DNA from: Bacteroidales bacterium
GTDB lineage: Bacteria > Bacteroidota > Bacteroidia > Bacteroidales > UBA932
NCBI GenBank assembly: GCA_024689985.1
Contig: JAILCZ010000056.1
Coordinates: forward strand, 1 to 39,087
Direction: 5' to 3'
Length of the DNA stretch: 39,087 nt
Part shown: in pieces, positions 7,958 through 15,096 of the stretch
Position numbering within the stretch: position 1 is the first letter of the stretch
Layout: the number at the start of each line of letters is the position of its first letter
The notes under the pieces: model-generated
Told to the model about the DNA's origin: nothing
The model's input: only the letters and a program-made list of their open reading frames with translations
Database searches by the model: none
Made by a program: the position numbers and the translations under genes

Positions 7958-8736
7958 ATTCTTACTGTTATTCCTCTGTTGACTAATTCTTCCTTCAGGT
8001 CAGGAATGCGGATTTCTCCGAAATGGAAGATGCTGGCCGCGAGGGCGGCGTCAGCCTTTCCCTTTGTGAGTACGTCGGCTATATGGTCCACATTTCCGGC
8101 GCCTCCTGATGCGATGATCGGAATCTGGAGGAATTCGTCCAGTTTCGCGAATGTCTCGCAAGGATAGCCTGATTTCATTCCGTCGTGGTTCATCGAGGTG
8201 AAGAGAATTTCTCCGGCACCTCTTTCCTGGGCTTCGCGGGCCCAGCTGAAAAGTTCCTTTTCGGTGCTGTGCTTTCCGCCGTGGGTGGTGATATGCCAGA
8301 TGCCGTCGGTCTCTCCGCTCGGCTGTGTGCCGTCGTGAAGTCTGGCGTCAATCGCTACCACTACGAACTGTGATCCGTATTTTTCGGCAAGTTCCGTAAT
8401 CAGGCCTGGGTTGTTCACTGCGGCCGTATTGATGGAAATCTTGTCGGCTCCTGCGTCGAGAAGGCGGGCTCCGTCTTCGTAGGTGGAGATTCCTCCTCCG
8501 ACCGTGAACGGAATGTCTATTCTTTCGGAAATCTTGGTCACCAGTTCGGTGAATGTCTTTCTGCCTTCGAATGATGCGCTGATGTCGAGATAGACGAGCT
8601 CGTCAGCTCCCTCTGCGGCATATTTCGCTCCCATTTCCACGGGATCTCCGACTTCGCGGAGGCCTTCGAAGTTTATTCCTTTTACTGTCTGGCCGTTCTT
8701 GATGTCCAGGCAGGGTATGATTCTCTTTGCTAGCAT
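7954..8736 (-). CDS. hisF: HisF: imidazole glycerol-phosphate synthase cyclase subunit
   Basis: 260 residues, a (beta/alpha)8 barrel with the conserved catalytic Asp in [16 protein letters not shown] and the second in [10 protein letters not shown], the phosphate-binding VGGGIS and ASGGAGN loops, and TTHGGK. The family is usually 250-260 residues. With HisH it forms imidazole glycerol-phosphate and AICAR from PRFAR and glutamine-derived ammonia. The start overlaps the hisA stop by seven bases, and the stop overlaps the hisIE start, which supports translational coupling. Confidence 0.97.
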   Translation of the reverse strand: MLAKRIIPCLDIKNGQTVKGINFEGLREVGDPVEMGAKYAAEGADELVYLDISASFEGRKTFTELVTKISERIDIPFTVGGGISTYEDGARLLDAGADKISINTAAVNNPGLITELAEKYGSQFVVVAIDARLHDGTQPSGETDGIWHITTHGGKHSTEKELFSWAREAQERGAGEILFTSMNHDGMKSGYPCETFAKLDEFLQIPIIASGGAGNVDHIADVLTKGKADAALAASIFHFGEIRIPDLKEELVNRGITVRI

Positions 8737-9455
8737 CGGCTCAACTTCTTCAGGTCTTCAATTGTTATTCTGCCCTCGTAGAAGGCTTTGCCCACGATGA
8801 CGGCTTTCAGGCCAAGTTTGTCAAGGCCGAGGATGTCGTCCACGCAGGAGATGCCTCCGCTGACGATTACCTTTATGTCCGGGAATTCGGACTGCATTCC
8901 TGTATAGATGGTGCTGTCCACGCCCTGAAGCATTCCGTCGTGGGATATTTCGGTGCAGATTACCTGCTTGAGTCCGCTGCCGGTGAATTTGGAAATAAGG
9001 TCAGATGCGGTGAGCGCGCTGCTTTTCAGCCAGCCGTGGGTGGCTACGAAGCCGTTCTTGGTGTCCACTCCTAGGACGATTCTGTCTCCGCCGAACTGCT
9101 TCAGCCAGGAGTCGAATTCTTCAGGAGCCGTCACTGCTATGCTTCCGCAGATAGCGTATCTTGCTCCGGCATTCAGGACTGATGAGAGGGCTTCGCCGCT
9201 CTTTATTCCGCCTCCGAATTCCACTTCGAGACCGGTCCCGGAAGCAATTCTTTCAAGGACCTTGAGATTCTGAGGTACGGATGCCTTGGCTCCGTCGAGG
9301 TCGACGACGTGAAGTCTTCTGATGCCGGCTTCTTCGAACATCTTTGCGACCTCGAGAGGATCCTTGAAGTAGGTCTTCTTCTGGTCGTAGTCGCCCTGGG
9401 TGAGACGGACGCATTCTCCGCCGATTATGTCAATTGCAGGTATTATCTGTATCAT
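8730..9455 (-). CDS. hisA: HisA: ProFAR isomerase
   Basis: 241 residues of (beta/alpha)8 fold. It begins [20 protein letters not shown] with the catalytic Asp, then VVDLDGA, the phosphate loops FGGGIKS and IVSGGIS, and the second acidic residue in [12 protein letters not shown]. It converts ProFAR to PRFAR and is homologous to HisF next to it. The ATG at 9455 overlaps the hisH TGA as ATGA, and the 3' end overlaps hisF. The length is normal for the family. Confidence 0.97.
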   Translation of the reverse strand: MIQIIPAIDIIGGECVRLTQGDYDQKKTYFKDPLEVAKMFEEAGIRRLHVVDLDGAKASVPQNLKVLERIASGTGLEVEFGGGIKSGEALSSVLNAGARYAICGSIAVTAPEEFDSWLKQFGGDRIVLGVDTKNGFVATHGWLKSSALTASDLISKFTGSGLKQVICTEISHDGMLQGVDSTIYTGMQSEFPDIKVIVSGGISCVDDILGLDKLGLKAVIVGKAFYEGRITIEDLKKLSRC

Positions 9456-10054
9456 ATTTCAAGGAAGTTCTTTAGGATTCTGCTGCCGACAGGGCCGCTC
9501 TTTTCCGGGTGGAACTGGGTTCCGTAGAAATTGCCCCTGTTGAGGGCTGCGGCGAAGGTCTGGCTGCCGTAGGTTGTCTTTGCGATTACCCTGGTGTCTC
9601 CGCTCTGCGGCAGGGACGGGGCGAAGGAATGGACATAGTAAACGAAGTCGCCTTCCTTGATTCCCTTGAAGAGGGGAGAATCCAGGCTCTCTATCGTGTT
9701 CCATCCCATCTCCGGAATCTTGATCTTCTCTTCTTCCGGCTGGAATTTCCTGACCTTGGAGTCAAAGACGCCGAGGCAGGTGGCGTTTCCTTCCTCACTG
9801 CACTGGCAGAGCACCTGTATTCCGATGCAGATGCCGAGAACAGGCTGCGTCAGGGTAGGAATCACCTTGTCAAGCCCTCTGCTGCGGAGGTTGTCCATAG
9901 CTGAACTGGCTTCACCTACTCCCGGAAGGAGGACGTGGTCGGCGCTGCGGATGATTTCCGGATCAGATGTGACCACATAATCCTGGCCGAGTTTCTTGAG
10001 GGCGTTCTCGACGCTTCTGAGGTTTCCCGTATCGTAATCTACTATTGCTATCAT
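9452..10054 (-). CDS. hisH: HisH: imidazole glycerol-phosphate synthase glutaminase subunit
   Basis: 200 residues from the ATG at 10054. The track extends the frame to 10303, but the added sequence lies inside hisCB and the family begins at IAIVDYDTGNLRSV. It is a class I glutamine amidotransferase with the nucleophile Cys in GICIGIQVL, the oxyanion region LLPGVGEASSAM, and the His-Glu pair in GTQFHPEKSG. It supplies ammonia to HisF. There is a 14-base gap from hisCB and an ATGA overlap with hisA. Confidence 0.96.
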   Translation of the reverse strand: MIAIVDYDTGNLRSVENALKKLGQDYVVTSDPEIIRSADHVLLPGVGEASSAMDNLRSRGLDKVIPTLTQPVLGICIGIQVLCQCSEEGNATCLGVFDSKVRKFQPEEEKIKIPEMGWNTIESLDSPLFKGIKEGDFVYYVHSFAPSLPQSGDTRVIAKTTYGSQTFAAALNRGNFYGTQFHPEKSGPVGSRILKNFLEI

Positions 10055-10068
10055 TATTATTCCGTCTG

Positions 10069-11697
10069 TTAAAGAACTCCCTTGCTGCTTGGCAGCTCGT
10101 ATGGGAACTGACTGCGGGCAATCGCCATCCTGAGTGCTCTTGCAAAGGCCTTGAAGATGGATTCTGCCTTGTGGTGGTCGTTCGTGCCCACTGCCTTGAT
10201 GTGCATATTCACCTTCATCGCGCTGGCGAGAGACTGGAAGAAGTGTTCGAACATTTCGGTAGGCACGTCGCCCACGCGGTCTCTGGTGAATTCCACATCC
10301 CATCGGAAGTCGATTCTGCCTCCGAAGTCCATAAGCACCATAGCGTCGCAGTCGTCCATCGGAAGAACGAAGCCATAGCGGCCGATGCCGAGCTTGCTTC
10401 CGAGGGCTTTGTCTATGACTTCTCCGAGGACGATGGCCACGTCTTCCATAGTGTGGTGCTCGTCAACTTCGAGGTCGCCTATGGCCTTGACATTGAGGGC
10501 CACGCCTCCGTGATGAGGAATCTGCATAAGCATATGGTCGAGGAAGCAGAGGCCCGTGGATACGGAATCTGTTTCAGCCTGACGGCGGTCGAGGTCGATT
10601 TCGACGGTGATGTCTGTCTCGCGTGTCTTCCTGTGGATCTTGGCGTGGCGGTCGGAAGCCTCAGGAAGAGGCTCTCCGTTCATAACGGCGATGACCTTGG
10701 TGTTCTCGGCAGGTGTGCCGACCGTTATTCTGAGACAGTCCTTGCAGAGGACGACCTTCGTCCTGTTACGGACGATGATGCCGGCTGATAGGAGCCTGTC
10801 ATACCAGACGTTGGCGTCGTCAACTTTCACGAGGAGGAAGTTGGCGTCGGAAGGGTAGATCTTCTTTACGCAAGATGCGTTCTTGATGCCTTCCGCAAGC
10901 CTTTCCCTCTCGGAAAGGACTTCGCTTACGTGACGGTTCTTCTCTTCGAGGTTGATTTTCGAGAGGGCAGTCTTCTGGGCGAGAATGTTGATGTTGTATG
11001 GATATTTCACGCGGCCGAAGAGTTCGTTGACCTTCGGGGTGCTGTATGCGATTCCGAGTCGGATGCCGGCCATTCCCCAAGCCTTTGACATCGTCTGGAG
11101 GACGATGAGCTGAGGGTATCTGTCGATGAGAGGGGCTACGCTTTCTTCTGATGAGAAGTCTATGTAGGCCTCGTCCACTACGAGGATTCCAGGGAATTTC
11201 TGGAGTATCTCCTCGATCTGGCTTACCTTGAAGGCGTTGCCCGACGGGTTGTTCGGTGAACAGATCCAGCCTACGCGGGTGTTGGCGTCAGCTGCGGCAA
11301 GAAATTTCTCCGTGTCCAGGGAGAAGTCTTCCTCCAGGTTCACGAATTTTACCTTGACGTCGTTGGTGGCTGCCGCTACGCTGTACATTCCATAGCTCGG
11401 CGCAATCATCACGGCGTTGTCCACGCCCGGACGGCAGAAAATCCTATAGACGAGGTCGATGGCCTCATCGCTGCCGTTTCCGAGGAAGATTCTGTCTGCA
11501 GGCACTCCCTTGACCTTGGAGATTAGCTCTTTGAGCTGCTTCTGATGAGGGTCAGGATAACGGTTTATTCCGTTTTCATAAGGGCTTTCGTTGGCATCGA
11601 TGAAAATGTCGATGTCTCCTCCGCTGAATTCGTCCCTTGCCGTGCTGTACGGTTCGAGGGCAAGTATGTTGGGACGTACGAGACTAAGTGGATCCAT
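10069..11697 (-). CDS. hisCB: HisC-HisB fusion: histidinol-phosphate aminotransferase + IGP dehydratase
   Basis: 542 residues, a fusion of two normally separate enzymes. Residues 1-345 are HisC (class II PLP aminotransferase): IDANESPYENG, GNGSDEAIDL, SPNNPSGNAF, VVDEAYIDF, and the PLP lysine K205 in TMSKAWGMAGIRLG. A linker of about 15-20 residues (PLPEASDRHAKIHRKTR) leads to residues 360-542, a full imidazole glycerol-phosphate dehydratase: DHMLMQIPHHGG, the metal motif DEHHTMED (412-419), and TNDHHKAESIFKAFARAL. The N-terminal HAD phosphatase domain found in bifunctional HisB is absent, so histidinol-phosphate phosphatase must be encoded elsewhere. The frame is open across the junction. 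The start overlaps the hisD stop as TAATG. Confidence 0.94.
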   Translation of the reverse strand: MDPLSLVRPNILALEPYSTARDEFSGGDIDIFIDANESPYENGINRYPDPHQKQLKELISKVKGVPADRIFLGNGSDEAIDLVYRIFCRPGVDNAVMIAPSYGMYSVAAATNDVKVKFVNLEEDFSLDTEKFLAAADANTRVGWICSPNNPSGNAFKVSQIEEILQKFPGILVVDEAYIDFSSEESVAPLIDRYPQLIVLQTMSKAWGMAGIRLGIAYSTPKVNELFGRVKYPYNINILAQKTALSKINLEEKNRHVSEVLSERERLAEGIKNASCVKKIYPSDANFLLVKVDDANVWYDRLLSAGIIVRNRTKVVLCKDCLRITVGTPAENTKVIAVMNGEPLPEASDRHAKIHRKTRETDITVEIDLDRRQAETDSVSTGLCFLDHMLMQIPHHGGVALNVKAIGDLEVDEHHTMEDVAIVLGEVIDKALGSKLGIGRYGFVLPMDDCDAMVLMDFGGRIDFRWDVEFTRDRVGDVPTEMFEHFFQSLASAMKVNMHIKAVGTNDHHKAESIFKAFARALRMAIARSQFPYELPSSKGVL

Positions 11698-12971
11698 TAT
11701 TTGATTCTGACTTTTACGGCGTTTGCGTGAGCGTCGAGGCCTTCAGCGTCAGCCATAGTTATAATTGTATTTGAAAGACCCTTCAAACCCTCCTGGGAGA
11801 GTTCCTGGTAGGTGATTTTTCTGATGAAGCTGTCGATGTTCACTCCGCTGTAGGAATGAGCCCAGCCGCTGGTTGGGAGGGTGTGGTTCGTACCTGAGGC
11901 ATAGTCTCCGGCGCTTTCGCAGGACCAGTTGCCGATGAATACGGAACCTGCCGCGGTAATCTTGGCGGCGATGTCCCAAGGCTTGTCCATTGCGATGATT
12001 AAGTGCTCGGAACCGTAGGCATTGGCGAATTCGATCATTGCCTCCTTAGTGTCCATCACGATAGCGCGGCTGTTGCCGAGGGAGCTTTCGAGGGCCGAAG
12101 TCCTGCTGAGGCCTTTGAGCTGATCTTCGATGCAGGCCTGCACCTTGTCGGCTATCTCCATGCTGTCGCAGACGAGGATTGCCTGGCTGTCGGCTCCGTG
12201 CTCACACTGTGAGAGAAGGTCTGAAGCTATGAATTCAGGCTTTGCTGTCTCATCTGCCATAACCATTACTTCCGAAGGACCTGCCGGCATATCTATGGCT
12301 ACTTCCGAAACGCTGACGCTCTGTTTTGCCATAGTCACGAATCTGTTGCCGGGACCGAAGATCTTGTCACGCTTGGTGATGGTCTCCGTACCGTAGGCCA
12401 TAGCTGCGATAGCCTGGGCTCCGCCTGTCTTGTAGATGTGGCGTACTCCGCAGAGCGTGGCCGCATAGACGACTGCCGGAGCGACCTTTCCCTGCTTGTC
12501 GGTAGGTGTGCAGAGGATTACGTCCGGGCATCCTGCGACTGCGGCAGGAATTGCGAGCATCAGTACGGTCGAGAAGAGGGGAGCGTTGCCGCCTGGAATG
12601 TAGAGTCCGATTTTCTGGATCGGAACAGGTCTCTGGTAGCATCTGACTCCCGGGGTGGTCTCGACTTCGACTTCCTTAGGCAGTTGTGCCTCGTGGAATT
12701 TCCTGATGTTTGAATATGCTTTGTCGAGGGCCTCCTTGACTTCAGCGCTTACAAGCTCTGCCGCCTCCTGCTTTTCCTGGTCGCTGACCTCGAGGCTGTC
12801 AATCTCCACGCCGTCGATTTCCCTGGCGAGTTCGCGGAGGGCCTTGTCGCCATCCTTTCTCACTCTGTCGAGGATGCCGGCAACTATGGTTGCGATTTTG
12901 TCGTTGTTCTGGGTGGCTCGCTCAGTCAGGGCTTTCCACTCGGACTTCTGTGGATTTGTATAAATATTCAT
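11697..12971 (-). CDS. hisD: HisD: histidinol dehydrogenase
   Basis: 424 residues from the ATG at 12971 (MNIYTNPQKSEW). The longer track start at 13103 lies inside hisG and is rejected. Family features include PGGNAPLFSTVLMLAIPA, YKTGGAQAIAAMAYGT, DKIFGPGNRFV, DMPAGPSEVMV, the zinc-site region SDLLSQCEHGADSQAIL and the late SAGDYASGTNHTLPT. It oxidises histidinol to histidine with two NAD+. It starts one base after the hisG stop and shares TAATG with hisCB. Confidence 0.97.
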   Translation of the reverse strand: MNIYTNPQKSEWKALTERATQNNDKIATIVAGILDRVRKDGDKALRELAREIDGVEIDSLEVSDQEKQEAAELVSAEVKEALDKAYSNIRKFHEAQLPKEVEVETTPGVRCYQRPVPIQKIGLYIPGGNAPLFSTVLMLAIPAAVAGCPDVILCTPTDKQGKVAPAVVYAATLCGVRHIYKTGGAQAIAAMAYGTETITKRDKIFGPGNRFVTMAKQSVSVSEVAIDMPAGPSEVMVMADETAKPEFIASDLLSQCEHGADSQAILVCDSMEIADKVQACIEDQLKGLSRTSALESSLGNSRAIVMDTKEAMIEFANAYGSEHLIIAMDKPWDIAAKITAAGSVFIGNWSCESAGDYASGTNHTLPTSGWAHSYSGVNIDSFIRKITYQELSQEGLKGLSNTIITMADAEGLDAHANAVKVRIK

Positions 12972-12972
12972 T

Positions 12973-13830
12973 TTAGAGAACAAGTTTTTCAACGCTCGTA
13001 ACGAGAATTCCGGTTGCACCTGCTTCCTTGAGGGCTTCGATCTTTTCCCAGAGGACATCTTCAGCCACCACTGTGTGGAGGGAAGACCAGCCTGTCTCCG
13101 CAAGAGGAAGGATGGTAGGGGATTTCATTGCCGGAACAATCTTGAGGGCATCGTCAATCTTGCCGTTAGGAATGTTCATCATAAGGTATTTCAAACCCTT
13201 GCTGTCGCTCACTGCGTTGAATCTGAAAATGAGCTTCTCGAGAATCGCTTTCTTCTCTTCGCTGAGGTTCTTGTTCGTGATGAGGACGGCTTCGCTGAAA
13301 ACGATTTTCTCAACTTCCTTGAGGCCGTTGCTTACGAGAGTTCCGCCTGAAGAGACGATGTCGAAGATTGCATCAGCCATTCCTGCCGCAGGGGCGATTT
13401 CCACTGAGCCTGCAATAGTGTGGATCTGTGCGTCGATATTGTTGTCCTTGAGCCATTTGCTGAGGATCCCGGGATATGAGGTGGCAATTCTCTTGCCGTT
13501 GAAATACTCAGGTCCGTCGTACTGCTCGTCCTTTGGAATTGCGAGTGAAATGCGGCAGGCTCCGAATCCGAGCTTGCTTGCAATTTCTACGTCGAATCCT
13601 CTTTCGAGGACTTCGTTGTATCCTACGATTCCAGCATCAGCAGCTCCCATTGAAACTGCCTGCGGGATATCGTCATCCCTGAGGTAGAGAAGTTCTACAG
13701 GGAAGGTCTTGGATGCTGAAAGGAATTTTCTCTTGCTGTCGTCCACGCTCACTCCCGCATCCTGCAGGAGGGCAACGCTCTGTTCGTTCAGACGTCCTTT
13801 GGTCTGGATAGCGATTCTTAACATTGACAT
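12973..13830 (-). CDS. hisG: HisG: ATP phosphoribosyltransferase, long form
   Basis: 285 residues, the long form with catalytic domains and a C-terminal ACT-like regulatory domain. It shows IAIQTKGRL near the start, AADAGIVGYNEVLERG, RIATSYPGILSKWL, the PRPP loop region SGGTLVSNGLKEVE, and the C-terminal SPTILPLAETGWSSLHTVV. Long-form enzymes are hexamers inhibited by histidine and do not need HisZ, which fits the absence of hisZ here. ATGs at 13830 and 13824 are both possible. It is the first structural gene, 27 bases after the attenuator U-tract. Confidence 0.96.
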   Translation of the reverse strand: MSMLRIAIQTKGRLNEQSVALLQDAGVSVDDSKRKFLSASKTFPVELLYLRDDDIPQAVSMGAADAGIVGYNEVLERGFDVEIASKLGFGACRISLAIPKDEQYDGPEYFNGKRIATSYPGILSKWLKDNNIDAQIHTIAGSVEIAPAAGMADAIFDIVSSGGTLVSNGLKEVEKIVFSEAVLITNKNLSEEKKAILEKLIFRFNAVSDSKGLKYLMMNIPNGKIDDALKIVPAMKSPTILPLAETGWSSLHTVVAEDVLWEKIEALKEAGATGILVTSVEKLVL

Positions 13831-13857
13831 ACTTATATATTTTAATTATTAATCAAC

Positions 13858-13890
13858 AAAAAAAGGACTTGCCCGGTTCAGGGTAAGTCC
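13858..13890 (-). terminator. Attenuator terminator of the his operon
   Basis: On the minus strand GGACTTaCCC, loop TGAACC, GGGcAAGTCC is followed by seven T residues. It lies between the leader peptide and hisG. The 5' arm is also complementary to the antiterminator element upstream, so the two structures exclude each other. Confidence 0.9.
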
Positions 13891-13939
13891 TCATATATCT
13901 ACATATTCGCATTTAGCAGTATACAGCAACTTACCCCCG
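13891..13939 (-). promoter_or_regulatory. his leader antiterminator region
   Basis: Directly after the leader stop codon comes GGGGGTAAGTT (about 13938-13928). Its GGGTAAGT is exactly complementary to ACTTACCC in the 5' arm of the terminator. The CGGGGG can instead pair with CCACCG inside the His codon run. Further leader pairings are ATACAGC (13971-13965) with GCTGTAT (13927-13921) and ATTCGC (13980-13975) with GCGAAT (13910-13905). A ribosome stalled on His codons should free GGGGGTAAGTT for antitermination. Confidence 0.8.
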
Positions 13940-13990
13940 TTATTTGCGGTGGTGGTGATGATGAGCTGTATGAAGCGAATAAAATTTCAT
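13940..13990 (-). CDS. hisL: his leader peptide (attenuation), MKFYSLHTAHHHHHRK
   Basis: A 16-codon ORF too short for the track: ATG at 13990, TAA at 13942-13940. It encodes MKFYSLHTAHHHHHRK, with six His codons of which five are consecutive. It sits between a strong promoter and a terminator/antiterminator pair in front of hisG. This is the classical design of ribosome-mediated attenuation: low charged tRNA-His stalls the ribosome on the His run and lets the operon be read. The ATG is only eight bases after the -7 box, so the mRNA probably has almost no 5' leader and no room for a Shine-Dalgarno site. Confidence 0.92.
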   Translation of the reverse strand: MKFYSLHTAHHHHHRK

Positions 13991-13998
13991 ATCGGTTG

Positions 13999-14030
13999 CA
14001 AATATAAATATTTATAATTCTGTTTCCAAA
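13999..14030 (-). promoter_or_regulatory. his operon promoter
   Basis: On the minus strand TTTG (14030-14027), a 20-base spacer and TATATTTG (14006-13999) match the Bacteroidota -33/-7 consensus exactly. The -33 box lies right next to the galM stop codon. Transcription should begin near 13993. Confidence 0.85.
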
Positions 14031-15047
14031 TTATTTGACCGTAGAAAATCTGAATTCCGTGTGCTGTGTGTATGCCTGGTTAGGTCTGAGCACTATGTCT
14101 CCGAAGACTTCCGGGTTGTTGACTGCATCCGGGTGCTGCTGGGCTTCGAGCACGAGGGCATTCTTTCCGGAGTAAACCTGAAGTCCAGGCTGGTCTGACC
14201 ATACTTCGAGTCTTCTTCCTTCTTCCGGTTCATAGACAGCACAGAGAATTTCGGTTCCGGACGGTGTGCCCTTGTTGATTACCCAGTTGTTGTCGTAGAT
14301 GAGCTGGTCAATGACCTTAGGCTCGCGGAAATCGTACGGGGTGCCTTCGACAGGGGAGAAGTGGCCGAGTGGAATGAGGAGAGAATCGACAGGCTCGTAG
14401 CGGTCTGCGAAAATCTGCATCACGTGGCCGAGGATCGTATCGCTGTCCTGACCCTTGAGGTTGAAGAACGGATGGTAGGCTATGCTGACAGGAGTAGGAG
14501 CGTCAGTCTTTGCGATATAGTCTATGAGAAGGGTGTTCTTTTTTACCGTGTAGGTTATCTTGATTTTGAGGTTTCCAGGGTATCCTTCCTGCCCGTCAGG
14601 ATGAAGGTAGGCGAGGGTGAGGCTGTTGTCGCTCACGCTGAGGACGTCCCATACTACCATATCCAGTCCCTTGAATCCTCCGTGGAGGGTGTTGCCGTTG
14701 TCGTTTTCCGGGGTGTGGTATTCCTTCCCGTCAACGGTGAAAGTCGCTTTTCCGATGCGGTTGGCCACAGGTCCTACGCAGGCTCCGTAGAAACGGTCTC
14801 CCTTGGGGGTTATGTAATCTTCGATGTTATCGTGGCCCAGGACTACGTTTTCCTGGACACCGTTTCTGTCAGGTGCCGTCATAGATACTACGCGTGCTCC
14901 GAAGTTGGTGATTTCGACAGTCAGGGGACCTCCGTCATAAAGTGTGAAGATGTCTGTTTTCTTGCCGTCAATTTCAGTTCTGAATTTGTTGTTGCCGCAA
15001 GAAACCAGGCCGCAGAGAGCGGCTAAAAGCAAAATATATTTTTTCAT
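14031..15047 (-). CDS. Lipoprotein aldose 1-epimerase (GalM family)
   Basis: 338 residues from the ATG at 15047 (MKKYILLL). The track start at 15116 is upstream of the signal peptide. A lipobox (ALCGLVSCGNN, Cys at about 18) marks it as a lipoprotein. The mature part is a galactose mutarotase: DGGPLTVEITNFGARVVS, VGPVANRIGKATFTVDGKEY, NTLHGGFKG, HPDGQEGYPGNL, the catalytic-His region SIAYHPFFNL, and the catalytic-Glu region ALVLEAQQHPDAVN. It interconverts alpha and beta anomers of aldoses such as galactose or glucose. An envelope location suggests it acts on sugars released during glycan breakdown. It is just upstream of the his promoter on the same strand with no terminator between, so read-through into the his leader is possible. 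Confidence 0.9.
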   Translation of the reverse strand: MKKYILLLAALCGLVSCGNNKFRTEIDGKKTDIFTLYDGGPLTVEITNFGARVVSMTAPDRNGVQENVVLGHDNIEDYITPKGDRFYGACVGPVANRIGKATFTVDGKEYHTPENDNGNTLHGGFKGLDMVVWDVLSVSDNSLTLAYLHPDGQEGYPGNLKIKITYTVKKNTLLIDYIAKTDAPTPVSIAYHPFFNLKGQDSDTILGHVMQIFADRYEPVDSLLIPLGHFSPVEGTPYDFREPKVIDQLIYDNNWVINKGTPSGTEILCAVYEPEEGRRLEVWSDQPGLQVYSGKNALVLEAQQHPDAVNNPEVFGDIVLRPNQAYTQHTEFRFSTVK

Positions 15048-15096
15048 ATTTAGATGATTGTATTCAAATTTATAATTTTTTGAGCTAATTTTAGAA

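Noticed and set aside
9459-10303. Longer hisH frame starting at 10303
   Set aside because: The extra 83 residues are inside hisCB in another frame; the family N-terminus starts at the ATG at 10054.
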